A DNA stretch of 64,000 nt from Gordonia terrae (GTDB lineage: Bacteria > Actinomycetota > Actinomycetes > Mycobacteriales > Mycobacteriaceae), in NCBI RefSeq assembly GCF_001698225.1, contig NZ_CP016594.1, forward strand, positions 310,001-374,000. Direction: 5' to 3'. The notes below the pieces were generated by a model. It was not told where the DNA came from. It saw only the letters and a program-made list of their open reading frames with translations, and did no database searches. Within the stretch, counting starts at the first letter, position 1. Every line of letters begins with the position of its first letter. A program made the position numbers and the translations under genes. Shown one piece after another: positions 1-9,803 of the stretch.

Positions 1-316
1 TGCTCGTCGATGCCCCGCCGGCACCCGGTACGAGTCCCTTCGGCAGCGGAACCGTCAGATCCGGCAGCGGGAACGCGTCCGGATCGATCGGCGGCAGCTC
101 GACACCGGCCGCGGCGAGACCGGATGACGCGACGTCGACGATGGCCGCGGGCAGTTCCCGCAGCGGGACCTGCTCGATCTCGGTGTCGGAGACCGTCTGC
201 TTGTTGTCCATCAGCTGTGGCTCGGACTGGCTCGCGATCACCACGAACGGTGTCGCGACGACCGCAGCGGCGATCGCGGCGAGCGCGATCGAGGGTTTCG
301 GTCTGGGGTAACGCAC
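1..316 (-). CDS. Exported protein, N-terminal part (runs off the window)
   Basis: The minus strand is open from a GTG at 316 to the window edge, giving about 105 residues. An AGGAG motif lies about 6 nt upstream of the GTG. The product starts with a short basic stretch (VRYPRPKPS) and an Ala/Val-rich hydrophobic segment at about residues 9-28, which looks like a Sec signal peptide. A Pro/Leu-rich extracytoplasmic part follows. No catalytic domain falls inside the window. In related Mycobacteriales the gene near glf is often a secreted N-acetylmuramoyl-L-alanine amidase with LGFP repeats (Rv3811-like), and a cell-wall amidase would fit the divergent SpoIID-like neighbour, but that identity is inference only. 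Signal peptide and start are well supported; function is not. Confidence 0.62.
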   Translation of the reverse strand, partial: MRYPRPKPSIALAAIAAAVVATPFVVIASQSEPQLMDNKQTVSDTEIEQVPLRELPAAIVDVASSGLAAAGVELPPIDPDAFPLPDLTVPLPKGLVPGAGGASTS

Positions 317-782
317 TCAGGTCTCCTCGCAGGTTGGTCGGACCGCGGCACGGGTGGTCGTGGGGGTGTGGTCGGGTCCGGTCAGCCGTCGGCATCCACG
401 CAGCCGACGGCGTCGGAGCCCGGAGGCTTCGAACGCGGTCGACTGTGCTCGGTACGGCGGCCATCGTCGCGGTCGCCGATCCCGGACGTCGGCGACACAC
501 GCCGCAACCGCGTAACTCGTGATGTTCTTGTTATCTGTGAGGCACGAGTGGTTCAAGTGGTGATTGTTGATCAAGAGGCAGCTCATCCTCGAGGGCGGTG
601 CGAGGTCACGACAGTCCGGGCAACTCGTGATCCGGTTGTGATCCCCTCGGGTTGGAGATCGGCTCCTTGGTTCACTAGGGTCACTTAAGTCCCAATCGTC
701 ACATCAGTCACAGGCGTTACGGAGGCCGTGAGTCCGCGGCAGCCGCGGCTGGTGTCGTCGCGACCGAAGGATGTGTTCTGCA
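317..782. other. Divergent intergenic region without a convincing gene
   Basis: This 466-bp gap separates two divergent exported-protein genes and so should hold both promoters. It contains a stretch of lower GC around 515-560 and another around 675-720. Short open frames here have no ribosome site with proper spacing and no recognisable protein signature. A GGAGG at 720-724 precedes a GTG at 728, but that frame runs out of phase through the SpoIID-like gene. I could not assign a -35/-10 pair with confidence. Confidence 0.4.
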
Positions 783-2354
783 GTGACCAAAGCCCGACCT
801 ACACGGCGTCTGCCGAGATGGACGGCGAGCGGTGCGCGGCCCGGACGGGCTCGCAACCGCGCGTTGACCTGGGCCGCGGCCGGGCTGGCGCCCGCACTGC
901 TGGCCGGTGGACTCGCGGTTGCGAGTTCATCGGAATCGGCCGAACAGGTCGAGCTCTCGGTCGGGTCGACGGTGACGCTTATCGGGCACGGTCATGGCCA
1001 CGGCCGCGGAATGGGGCAATGGGGAGCGTACGGCTACGCCCGTAAGGGCTGGACGGCACAGCAGATCCTGCGCCACTACTACGGTGGCACCACCGCGGGG
1101 AAGGTGGACAGGCCCGAGATCCTGGTGGCCCTCACGGGTCAGGGCTCGGTGAATGTGCACGCGGACGCCGGCATGCGAGTCGGTGGTCAGACGGTGGCTC
1201 CCGGGCAGGCGGTCAGCCTGTCCGGGGGCACGGCCACCATCCTCAGCGGATGCGGTGGTGGGGCGGTGCGGTCGGTACCCGCCACGTTCGTCGAACCACT
1301 CAGCATGGCGCCCAATCGACCGGGCGGCGAATTCCTCAAGTTCTGCGGTTCGAACAAGGCCTACCGCGGGGCCATGGGCCTCGAAGGTGGGCGCGTGGTC
1401 AACCGCATCCACGTCGACGACTACGTCAAAGGCGTCATCCCGCGCGAGAGCCTGCCCGCCTGGGGTGACTCCGGCGGCGCGGCGGCGTTGCAGGCGCAGG
1501 CGGTGGCGGCCCGCACCTACGCGCTCGCGGCGATCGCGGGCGGCAAGAAGATCGACGACACCCAGAATTCGCAGGTCTACGGCGGTGTCTCCGGTGAGGA
1601 CCGGCGAACCAACGCGGCGGCCGACGCCACCGCCGGCCAGATCCTGCTGCAGAACGGACAGCCGGCCTTCACCGAGTTCTCCGCATCGACCGGCGGTTTC
1701 ACCGCAGGTGGTCGCTTCCCGGCGGTGGTCGACGAAGGGGACACGGTCTCGCCGAACCACAACTGGACGGCCACCGTTAGTGCGGGCAGCATCGGATCGG
1801 CTTTCGGGGTCGGTGCCCTACGGAGCTTCGAGGTCATCGAGGCCAACGGCCTGGGCGCCGAACACGGGCGCGCGATCAAGGTCCGCGCGGTCGGCTCGGG
1901 TGGCACCGCGGAGGTGAGCGGTGAGGAAGCACGGACCAAGCTGCAGCTGAAGTCCTCATGGTTCGCGGTGCAGGGCCAGCCCGCACCGCCCCGCATCGTC
2001 AAACCACCCACCGGTCCGGCGTCGCCCGGCGGCGGTGGGATCGACTTCGGCAGCCTCGATCAGCTCGCCGAGCAGATCTTGCCCGGGTCGTCGAAGTTCC
2101 TGGACATGGCGACCTCGGCGATGAACGGGCGGTTCGCGGACCTCGGTGGGATCACCGGACCGCTCGGCCAGGCGCTCGGCGTGCCGACCCTGACCCCCGA
2201 CGCCGCGGGCGTCACGCAGCTCTTCGAGAAGGGGATGATGTTCTTCACCCCGGCCACGGGCCCGCGGGTGCTGGTCGGCAAGGGGCTCGAGCGATACCAG
2301 GACCGCGGCGGCATCCCCGCGCTGGGCTTCCCGAAGCGCGACGCGTTCCGCTGA
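783..2354 (+). CDS. SpoIID/LytB-domain secreted cell-wall protein with C-terminal LGFP-type repeat
   Basis: The 523-residue protein has a basic N-terminus and a hydrophobic segment (about residues 28-46) that acts as signal peptide or anchor. A Gly/His-rich stretch (GHGHGHGRGMGQWG) follows, then a SpoIID/LytB core with VDDYVKGVIPRE and AVAARTYAL near residues 215-250. The C-terminus ends in an LGFP-type repeat (GIPALGFPKRD), a module that binds the mycolyl-arabinogalactan wall. SpoIID family members are lytic transglycosylases or amidase activators acting on peptidoglycan, so a role in wall remodelling is likely. The GTG at 783 is preferred because AAGGA lies about 11 nt upstream; an ATG at 771 is the alternative and would overlap that site. 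It converges with the ANTAR gene, with 4 bp between the stops. Confidence 0.8.
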   Translation: MTKARPTRRLPRWTASGARPGRARNRALTWAAAGLAPALLAGGLAVASSSESAEQVELSVGSTVTLIGHGHGHGRGMGQWGAYGYARKGWTAQQILRHYYGGTTAGKVDRPEILVALTGQGSVNVHADAGMRVGGQTVAPGQAVSLSGGTATILSGCGGGAVRSVPATFVEPLSMAPNRPGGEFLKFCGSNKAYRGAMGLEGGRVVNRIHVDDYVKGVIPRESLPAWGDSGGAAALQAQAVAARTYALAAIAGGKKIDDTQNSQVYGGVSGEDRRTNAAADATAGQILLQNGQPAFTEFSASTGGFTAGGRFPAVVDEGDTVSPNHNWTATVSAGSIGSAFGVGALRSFEVIEANGLGAEHGRAIKVRAVGSGGTAEVSGEEARTKLQLKSSWFAVQGQPAPPRIVKPPTGPASPGGGGIDFGSLDQLAEQILPGSSKFLDMATSAMNGRFADLGGITGPLGQALGVPTLTPDAAGVTQLFEKGMMFFTPATGPRVLVGKGLERYQDRGGIPALGFPKRDAFR

Positions 2355-2358
2355 GCGC

Positions 2359-3045
2359 TCAGTCGCCTTCCGGTCCCGCTTCGACGATCTGGGCGGCGAC
2401 GTCGACGAGTTTGGTGTTGGTGTCCTGGGACAACCGCGCCAGAAGTGAAAAGGCCTCGTCTGCGTCGAGCCGGTAGCGCTCCATGATCATGCCCTTGGCC
2501 TGACCGATGATGTCGCGTGAGCCGAGTGCGGCGCGCAGTTGCTGCTTCTCCTGGACCGCGCCGAAGGCGGTCGCGGCGTGCGCCGCGAACAGCTCGCCGA
2601 GCTGGCGCGCCTCGGGGGTGAACGCCGCCGGCTCGGTGCTGTGCAGGTTCAATGCGGCCGAGTCGTCGCCGTCGATGTAGAGGTAGAAACAGGCCATCGA
2701 CCGAATACCGAGTTCTGCCGCTGCCGCCGCGAAGTTGGGCCAGCGTGTCTCGACGCGCATGTCGTCGACCCACACGGTGAGATCGGAGACCGCGGCCCGG
2801 ATGCACGGACCCTCGCGCAGCTCTCGTTGCAGTCGATCGGCTTCACCGCCGAGGTCGCCCACCATCACCGGTGTCTCGACTGCGCCGTCGGCGACGAGGG
2901 TCACGGTCGCGTACTCGGCGCCCGGGATCGCATCGACCGCGAATTTGGTCATGGAACGCAGCGCTGCTTCGGTGTCGTCACTCTCTTTGCGCATCTCGCT
3001 CGCGATCCGCGTCATCTGAGCTCCGAAGTCGGCCAATCCGGTCAC
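2359..3045 (-). CDS. GAF and ANTAR domain regulator
   Basis: This 228-residue protein has a GAF sensory domain at about residues 30-160 and an ANTAR RNA-binding domain at about 165-220. The ANTAR signature is visible (RDIIGQAKGMIMERYRLDADEAF followed by a second helix pair). ANTAR proteins bind paired hairpins in nascent RNA and prevent termination, so this is probably a post-initiation regulator that responds to a ligand, redox or stress cue through the GAF domain. The GTG at 3045 was chosen because AGGAGG sits 5 nt upstream; an open extension of 24 codons exists but has no ribosome site. No ANTAR target hairpin pair was found nearby. The ligand and target are unknown. GAF-ANTAR proteins are often multicopy in actinobacteria. 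Confidence 0.85.
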   Translation of the reverse strand: MTGLADFGAQMTRIASEMRKESDDTEAALRSMTKFAVDAIPGAEYATVTLVADGAVETPVMVGDLGGEADRLQRELREGPCIRAAVSDLTVWVDDMRVETRWPNFAAAAAELGIRSMACFYLYIDGDDSAALNLHSTEPAAFTPEARQLGELFAAHAATAFGAVQEKQQLRAALGSRDIIGQAKGMIMERYRLDADEAFSLLARLSQDTNTKLVDVAAQIVEAGPEGD

Positions 3046-3135
3046 CCCTGCCTCCTCGTGAGACGTCGTTGCGCGCGCCTCAGCTGGACCGACAGCAAAG
3101 CGCTGGCTTCGAAACACCTGTTGTCGAAGAACCCA

Positions 3136-3795
3136 TTATGCCGTACGGTGTGCGGCTGCGGCGTCGACGAGTCCTTCTCGTTGCGCAACCGACCCGAGGG
3201 GTGACGAAGTCATCACGTCGATGCAGAAGTCGGTGTCCGCGTACGACGCTGACGGGTGCAGCGCTGACGAGCGCAACGCGTCATGGACTTGGTCGCCGGT
3301 TCGCGGATACTCCTCGACCCGCCATCTCCAGTGCACCGCCAGCACCTCGCCCGTGGGCGACAACGAGTCCGGAAGCCGTGCGATGACCTCGTCGAGATCG
3401 GCGTCGTCGAGGTAGTAGAGGACCTCGCTGAGCACGATCAGGTCGAACCGGCCCGACGGCCAGTCGGTGACGATGTCACCGACGTGCACGTCGACCGAGT
3501 CGTGGCCGTCGAGTCGCCTCCGTGCGAGTTCCACCGCACGTGGGCTGACATCGGTACACAGCAGATGGTCGGCGCGCGTGGCCAACTCGGCGCTCAGCAC
3601 GCCGATCGAGCAGCCGGGCTCGAACACCGAGCCATACCGGGGAGAGCTCAGCGCCGCGAGGGTCAGAGCGTACTTCCGCTGCTCGTACCACCGCGTCGCG
3701 AAACCCCACGGGTCGTCGCTGCTGCGATACATGTCGTGAAAGTAGCTGTTGGGCAGCGATTTTCGATCACTGCCGGTGGTGCCGTCGTCGGTCAT
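3136..3795 (-). CDS. Class I SAM-dependent methyltransferase (NodS-like)
   Basis: The 219-residue product is a Rossmann-fold methyltransferase. Motif I reads VFEPGCSIG, followed by an acidic residue at the end of strand 2 (LCTDVSP) and a motif IV-like DLIVLSEVLYYL. The N-terminal SYFHDMYRSSDDPWGFATRWYEQRKY is typical of the NodS-like group that sits next to PIG-L deacetylases. It is the last gene of a four-gene operon and starts 82 bp after the PIG-L stop; in some actinobacteria these two activities are fused in one protein. ATG 3795 has a GAGG just upstream. The acceptor is unknown; an N-methylated sugar or amine exposed by deacetylation is a reasonable guess. Confidence 0.82.
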   Translation of the reverse strand: MTDDGTTGSDRKSLPNSYFHDMYRSSDDPWGFATRWYEQRKYALTLAALSSPRYGSVFEPGCSIGVLSAELATRADHLLCTDVSPRAVELARRRLDGHDSVDVHVGDIVTDWPSGRFDLIVLSEVLYYLDDADLDEVIARLPDSLSPTGEVLAVHWRWRVEEYPRTGDQVHDALRSSALHPSASYADTDFCIDVMTSSPLGSVAQREGLVDAAAAHRTA

Positions 3796-3877
3796 GGCCT
3801 CGTCCGTCCTGTCCTCGCCGGTCGTGTTCTCGACCGGTCGCGCTGCCTTGCTCCGCGCCTGCCCCGGATGTCGGTGG

Positions 3878-4660
3878 TCACACGAAGACGAACTCCCGAT
3901 CGCGGAGCAACCGGTCGAGAATGTGCGGTCCGAGAACGACGGCGTCCTCGGGTGCCGGTGACAGCGGGCGGATCTGGGTCTCGAAGGCCTGTGTCGCCGC
4001 GCGTTTGGCCACGGCGATGTCGTCGTCGAGGACGAGGGTGCGCAGCCTGTGCCAGGGGATGTCGGGATCGTCGGGAGTTGCCCAGTGCCACATCCAGATC
4101 GGATACACCCAGACCGGGACACCGCGCCGGTCGCCGACGCGACGTGCACACCGCCCGACGGCCTCGTGGTCGGGATGACCGTCGTGCGCCCAGACCGCCA
4201 GCAGTGCGGTCGGGGTCTCGGGTTTCTCGGAGATCGTCGCGTCGATGATGGCCTCGATCTCGTCGTCGTGGGCCGACAGGGTGCCGTCGCCGAGCCCGCA
4301 CCATCGGGTGGGGCCGATGCCCAGCGTCGACGTCGCGGTGTCGACTTCGGCGTGGCGCCGGACGGCCAGCTCGGCCGGGGACAGCGTCGGCGAACCGGGA
4401 TGCGACGCCGAGCCGTCGGAGAGGCAGAGCGCGACGACGTCGACACCCCGTCGGTGGGCGGCCGCCATCACCCCGCCGACGCCGAGGATCTCGTCGTCGG
4501 GGTGGGCGGCCAGGACGATCAGCCGCCGGACGTCCGGCTCGAAGTCGGGCCACGGCCCCCGCACGGCGAACCACCGCTGCCACTCCGACTCCGGGGTTCC
4601 CTCCGACGATGTCGGGGTCGTCCCGAAGCGGTCCGTCGAGGAGATGTCGCCGGTCGTCAT
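3878..4660 (-). CDS. PIG-L/LmbE family deacetylase
   Basis: The 260-residue protein carries the zinc-binding signature AAHPDDE (H53, D55, D56) after a short N-terminal extension, and a second histidine motif HDGHPDHEAVG. These define the PIG-L/LmbE fold, whose members remove acetyl groups from N-acetylglucosamine-type substrates (MshB, PIG-L). No signal peptide is evident, so it should act in the cytoplasm. The ATG at 4660 overlaps the stop of the acyl-CoA-dehydrogenase-like gene in an ATGA, which implies translational coupling. Its neighbours are a glycosyltransferase and a methyltransferase, so deacetylation of a newly built glycoside is plausible. The true substrate cannot be read from the sequence. 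It is unlikely to be MshB, since no mycothiol genes are nearby. Confidence 0.85.
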   Translation of the reverse strand: MTTGDISSTDRFGTTPTSSEGTPESEWQRWFAVRGPWPDFEPDVRRLIVLAAHPDDEILGVGGVMAAAHRRGVDVVALCLSDGSASHPGSPTLSPAELAVRRHAEVDTATSTLGIGPTRWCGLGDGTLSAHDDEIEAIIDATISEKPETPTALLAVWAHDGHPDHEAVGRCARRVGDRRGVPVWVYPIWMWHWATPDDPDIPWHRLRTLVLDDDIAVAKRAATQAFETQIRPLSPAPEDAVVLGPHILDRLLRDREFVFV

Positions 4661-5607
4661 GACGTCTCCGATCCCGGGCCGGGTATCCGACCCCCGGTCA
4701 GTCCGCCCAGGACCGCGAGATCACGGTCGGCGTGGGACTGCCGGATGTAGACGGTGAGGTCGGCGACAGCCTGGGCGTGGTCGGGATCGGCGGCGAGCGG
4801 GCCGGGACCCAATGCACGCCCGACCCGATCGATCACGGCGGTGGCGATCTGTTCGACGGACCAGCGCACCGCGAAGGCGAGCCGTTTCGCCGACGCGGTC
4901 GGGTCATTGTCGATCTCATGTGCCGCGGCCTGCAGGTGCGCCCATCCGGCGGCGAGGTGGGCGTCGACGGCGCCGGCGTGCATCCGCAGCAACGCGTCGT
5001 CGGAGCGCTCGGCCGCGCGGTAGAGCGGTGCCGCGACCTTGCGGGCCCCGCCGAACCAGCAGGCCGCGACGCCGATCCCGCCCTGCCAGAAGCCCGGCCG
5101 GTCGAGATAGGCGCCGGGTTCGCCGATCGGGTCGGCGGGCACGGCATCGAAGGTGACGGTCCCGGTGTCGGAGTCGCGCATACCCGTGTTGGTCCAGGCC
5201 GAGCTGTCCGCGGAGACCCCCGGGCGACCGAGATCGACCGCGAACAGTCGGTTGCCGGCGTCGGTGTGCGCGGTGACCAGCGCATGCGTGCACGACGTCG
5301 CGCCCGAACACCATTCCTTGATGCCGCTCAGTTCGCAGCCACCCGCGACCGATCGGGCCTCCACGCGGGTGTCGCGCCCCTCGGCGGCCCACACGCCCCA
5401 GAACTCGCCCGGGGCGGTCCCGCCGCCACAGATCTCCGCGAGGATGGCGTCGGCATCGGCGTGCGCCTCGACGAGACGGCCCGTGCTGATGTCGTCGGAA
5501 CAGGCGCGGACGAGAGCGGCGAACCGGTCGAGGGTGTGGCCCCGGCCGGGGCGGGGGAGTGGGAAGGACGGGTCGTCGACGATGGCCCGGGCCCGCGCGG
5601 GCGTCAC
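4657..5607 (-). CDS. Acyl-CoA dehydrogenase-like flavoprotein (short form)
   Basis: The 316-residue protein resembles the acyl-CoA dehydrogenase superfamily: the middle domain has GIKEWCSGA and TGTVTFDAVPADPIG, and a helical C-terminal domain follows. Classical members are about 380 residues, so this is a reduced version with a shortened N-terminal helical domain. The catalytic base cannot be assigned by eye. It starts at GTG 5607, sharing a GTGA overlap with the upstream glycosyltransferase stop, and its own stop overlaps the PIG-L start. This spacing means the three proteins are made together. Substrates could be an acyl chain or another electron-rich group; fatty-acid catabolism is unlikely given the context. 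Confidence 0.75.
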   Translation of the reverse strand: MTPARARAIVDDPSFPLPRPGRGHTLDRFAALVRACSDDISTGRLVEAHADADAILAEICGGGTAPGEFWGVWAAEGRDTRVEARSVAGGCELSGIKEWCSGATSCTHALVTAHTDAGNRLFAVDLGRPGVSADSSAWTNTGMRDSDTGTVTFDAVPADPIGEPGAYLDRPGFWQGGIGVAACWFGGARKVAAPLYRAAERSDDALLRMHAGAVDAHLAAGWAHLQAAAHEIDNDPTASAKRLAFAVRWSVEQIATAVIDRVGRALGPGPLAADPDHAQAVADLTVYIRQSHADRDLAVLGGLTGGRIPGPGSETS

Positions 5608-6518
5608 CCGGCTGCCTCCTCGCGCTGGTCGTCGGCCAGGTCTCGCAGGTAGCTCGCGAACCCGTGCCGGGTACGTCCCTCCCGCCGGGTCGATGTGCGG
5701 ACCGGGACCCGGGCACCCCGTTCGACCGCCGCACCCGAGGTGCGCAGGCGATCGACGAGATCGACGTCCTCGTCCACGTCGAGCTCGGCGAACCCGCCGA
5801 CGGCGAGGTACGTCGAGGCCCGGATGCCGAGGTTCGCGCCGTGGACGTGGCCGTGCCCGGGACCCGCGTCGTACTCGCGCAGATATCTCTCGTCGGTCCC
5901 CGCCGGCCACCCGTCGAACCCGTCGGGGGTGACAGTGCCCACATAAGCGTCCGCGCCGGCATCGGCGGCTGCGACGTGCTCGACGAGCCAGTCCCGCGGA
6001 ACCGTCGAATCGGCGTCGGTGGTCGCGAACCACGTGGTGTGCGACTCCGCGGCCGAGATGGCGGCTGCATCGAATCCCGCTCGACGCGCCGCCCCGACGC
6101 ATCGCGCGTCGACGACGACGGTTGAGACATCCGCCGTGAGCAGCGTTGCGGAGTCGTCGTCGCAGGCGTCGAGCACCACGACCACCTGCACCGGAATGGC
6201 CACGGCGGTCGCTGCGCCCTCGAGAGCGGCGAGACAGCTCGGGAGATGTTCGGCCTCGTTGTGGACGGGGACCACGACGACGACGCGCTCGACCGGCGTG
6301 GGTGAAGGTGGGTTCGTCCGCTCCCCGAGAGGGGGACCGGTCTGCTCCCTGAGGAGCCCCGGAGCCTGCGGGGGTGGCCCGGTCTGCGCCCTGAGGAGCC
6401 CCGGAGCCTGCGGAGGTGGCCCGGTCTGCTCCCTGAGGAGCCCCGGAGCCTGCGGAGGGGCGTCACGAAGGGCACTCGGGGAGGGGTCGTCGGGCGGTCG
6501 TACGAACAGCGGCGTCAC
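5604..6518 (-). CDS. Family 2 glycosyltransferase with a repeat-derived N-terminus
   Basis: The catalytic part is a GT-A family 2 transferase: VVVVVPVHNEAEHLP near residue 80, a central TTDADS metal and nucleotide-sugar motif, and HVHGANLGIR before the acceptor region. It is soluble, with no clear membrane segment. Residues 20-62 are three near-identical 14-residue units (core PPQAPGLLREQTG) encoded by a 42-bp tandem DNA repeat that also occurs between genes elsewhere in this window. The repeats have therefore been taken into the reading frame. The GTG at 6518 has only a weak ribosome site, and the true start might lie downstream of the repeats. It is the first gene of the GT2, acyl-CoA-dehydrogenase-like, PIG-L, methyltransferase operon. 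The sugar donor is unknown. Confidence 0.78.
   Translation of the reverse strand: MTPLFVRPPDDPSPSALRDAPPQAPGLLREQTGPPPQAPGLLRAQTGPPPQAPGLLREQTGPPLGERTNPPSPTPVERVVVVVPVHNEAEHLPSCLAALEGAATAVAIPVQVVVVLDACDDDSATLLTADVSTVVVDARCVGAARRAGFDAAAISAAESHTTWFATTDADSTVPRDWLVEHVAAADAGADAYVGTVTPDGFDGWPAGTDERYLREYDAGPGHGHVHGANLGIRASTYLAVGGFAELDVDEDVDLVDRLRTSGAAVERGARVPVRTSTRREGRTRHGFASYLRDLADDQREEAAG
6345..6470. repeat. Three tandem 42-bp repeats inside the GT2 gene
   Basis: Units begin at 6345, 6387 and 6429 with the core CTCCCTGAGGAGCCCCGGAG. The period is 42 bp, exactly 14 codons, so the reading frame of the minus-strand glycosyltransferase gene stays open. The same core (CCTGAGGAGC...CGTCACGAAGGG) recurs at 15005-15108 and 45554-45692. 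Confidence 0.85.
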
Positions 6519-6639
6519 GCAAACCCCGAACTACTCACCGGACAAGGCACGGGCCCGGGGGCTACAGGCCGACGATCGAAACATTACCCGGCTTCCGTGC
6601 CAGGCCACGTGGCTCGGAGATTCCTCAGGGAGGGTCCGT

Positions 6640-6645
6640 TACCCT
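6640..6645 (+). promoter_or_regulatory. -10 element of a probable leaderless glf transcript
   Basis: TACCCT fits the actinobacterial TAnnnT -10 pattern and lies exactly 8 nt before the GTG of glf. Transcription would then begin at or next to the start codon. The intervening GAGGA could also serve as a ribosome site if the transcript starts further upstream. No clear -35 is seen. Confidence 0.45.
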
Positions 6646-6647
6646 GA

Positions 6648-7862
<1,215 letters not shown>

Positions 7863-9803
7863 ATGACGGTGACTCCCGTGAACCAATCCGACATCCCCGA
7901 CGCAGGCGTCGGGCCGTCGAAGGCGAAATCCCTTCTGCAGCGGGTGATCTTCCCGCGGGCGGGTGAGCCGCTCGACGTGCGGTCGCTGTACGTCGTCGAA
8001 TCCGAGAGCAACAACCGCCGGGCGCATGCCCCGAGTCGGACCTCGGTGCTTCTCGGCGCCGAATCCGAGGTGAGCTTCGAGACCTACTTCAACGCGTTCG
8101 CTGCGGCCTACTGGCGGCGCTGGAGCATCCTCGACTCGGTGGTCCTGCGCGTCGAGGTGATCGGCACCTGCCGCGTCGACCTGTACCGCTCGAAGATCGA
8201 CGGGTCGCGTATCGGCATCGGCGGTGACCTGGTCGACACCGACGAAACCGGCCGCGGCGTAGTTGAATTCGAACTCGACCTCGGTCCGTTCGAGGACGGT
8301 GGCTGGATCTGGTTCGACGTCACCACCGACACCGACACCGAAATCGTCTCCGCCGGTTGGTATGCGCCCATCGACGCACCGACGGCCGACGAGGAGACCA
8401 AGCGCGTCACGGTCGGCATCCCGACGTTCAACCGCCCGACCGATGCGGTGAACGCGTTGGCCGCGTTGACCTCCGACCCGTTGGTCGACGAGGTCATCGA
8501 TGCGGTCATGATGCCCGACCAGGGCACCAAGAAGGTCGTCGACGAGCCCGGTTACACCGAGGCCGCCGCGGCTCTGGGCGATCGCCTGCACATCTTCGAC
8601 CAGGGCAACCTCGGCGGATCGGGCGGATACGCGCGCATCATGTACGAGGCGCTGCGGCTCACCGACTCGCCCTACGTGCTGTACATGGACGATGACATCG
8701 CGATCGAGCCCGACTCGATCCTGCGTGCGCTGGCCATGTCGCGATTCGCCAAGGCGCCCATGCTCGTCGGCGGTCAGATGCTCAATCTGCAGGACCGCAG
8801 CCACCTGCACTGCATGGGCGAGGTGATCCGCCGCGACACCTTCATGTGGACTGCGGCGCCGTTCGTCGAATACGACCACAACTTCTCGAAGTACCCGCTG
8901 CGCGACCGCGAGAACTCGAAGAACCTGCACCGGCGGATCGACGTCGAGGGCAACGGCTGGTGGATGTGCATGATCCCGCGCGAATGCGCTGAGCAGATCG
9001 GCCTCCCGATGCCGTTGTTCATCAAGTGGGACGACTGGGAGTTCGCGCTGCGTGCCGCCAAGGCCGGTTACCCCACGGCCACGGTTCCGGGAATCGCCAT
9101 CTGGCACATGGCCTGGAGCGACAAGGACGACGCCATCGACTGGCAGGCGTACTTCCACCTGCGCAACCGGCTCGTCGTCGCATCGATCCATCACGACGGC
9201 CCGATCAAGGGCATCGTCCGGTCGATGACCAAGGCGACCGCCAAACACCTTCTCTGCCTCGAATACTCCACCGTCGCCATCCAGAACGAGGCGATCCGGG
9301 ACTTCCTTGCCGGACCCGATCACATCCGCAGCCTGCTGCCGACCGCGCTGCCGAAGGTCGCGCAGATGCGCAAGCAGTATCCGGACGCAGTGGTCTTGCC
9401 GTCGGCGACCGAGCTGCCCCGGACCTCCGGCGAGGCAACGCGTCTCGGGACCTCGATACCGCTGAACCCGCTCAGCAAGATCAAGGCGCTGACCGCCGCC
9501 GTGGTGAACAACGTCCGCCCGGCCGACCCGCGGCATCACGAGGTTCCGCAGGCCAACTTCCCGCCCATCGAGGCGCGGTGGTTCTCGCTCGGTCGTGTCG
9601 ACGGGGTCACCGTCACCACCGCCGACGGCCGCGGCGTCGTCTATCGGCAGCGCGACCGCGAGAAGATGATCGAACTCGCGCGCGAACACTTCGCCCTCGT
9701 GAAGGAACTGCAGGACAAGTTCCCGGAGATGAAGCAGCAGTACAGGTCTGCGCACCGCGACCTGACGTCGAAGGAGAGCTGGGCGGGTGTCTTCGGAATC
9801 TGA
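7863..9803 (+). CDS. glfT2: Galactofuranosyltransferase GlfT2 (galactan polymerase)
   Basis: Polymerises alternating beta-1,5/beta-1,6 galactofuranose onto the lipid-linked galactan at the inner face of the membrane, using UDP-Galf. The 646-residue protein has an N-terminal beta-barrel-like domain, a GT-A domain with the metal-binding MDDDI motif (D276-D278), the catalytic-base region WDDWE (D390, D391) and a metal-ligand histidine in IWHMAW. These are the known GlfT2 functional elements in the right order, and the length is normal for the family (about 640). ATG 7863 follows the glf stop directly. The 3' end overlaps the PAP2 gene by 17 bp. Confidence 0.96.
   Translation: MTVTPVNQSDIPDAGVGPSKAKSLLQRVIFPRAGEPLDVRSLYVVESESNNRRAHAPSRTSVLLGAESEVSFETYFNAFAAAYWRRWSILDSVVLRVEVIGTCRVDLYRSKIDGSRIGIGGDLVDTDETGRGVVEFELDLGPFEDGGWIWFDVTTDTDTEIVSAGWYAPIDAPTADEETKRVTVGIPTFNRPTDAVNALAALTSDPLVDEVIDAVMMPDQGTKKVVDEPGYTEAAAALGDRLHIFDQGNLGGSGGYARIMYEALRLTDSPYVLYMDDDIAIEPDSILRALAMSRFAKAPMLVGGQMLNLQDRSHLHCMGEVIRRDTFMWTAAPFVEYDHNFSKYPLRDRENSKNLHRRIDVEGNGWWMCMIPRECAEQIGLPMPLFIKWDDWEFALRAAKAGYPTATVPGIAIWHMAWSDKDDAIDWQAYFHLRNRLVVASIHHDGPIKGIVRSMTKATAKHLLCLEYSTVAIQNEAIRDFLAGPDHIRSLLPTALPKVAQMRKQYPDAVVLPSATELPRTSGEATRLGTSIPLNPLSKIKALTAAVVNNVRPADPRHHEVPQANFPPIEARWFSLGRVDGVTVTTADGRGVVYRQRDREKMIELAREHFALVKELQDKFPEMKQQYRSAHRDLTSKESWAGVFGI

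Noticed and set aside
728..1045. Small gene starting at GTG 728 after GGAGG
   Set aside because: Spacing is too short and the frame runs out of phase inside the SpoIID-like coding sequence.
3796..4446. N-terminal extension that would fuse a domain to the methyltransferase
   Set aside because: The extra 217 codons run out of frame through the PIG-L gene; the real methyltransferase starts near 3795, although fused versions exist in other species.
4657..6102. Longer version of the acyl-CoA-dehydrogenase-like gene starting at 6102
   Set aside because: The first part is an out-of-frame reading of the glycosyltransferase gene; the GTGA overlap at 5604-5607 gives a natural start.
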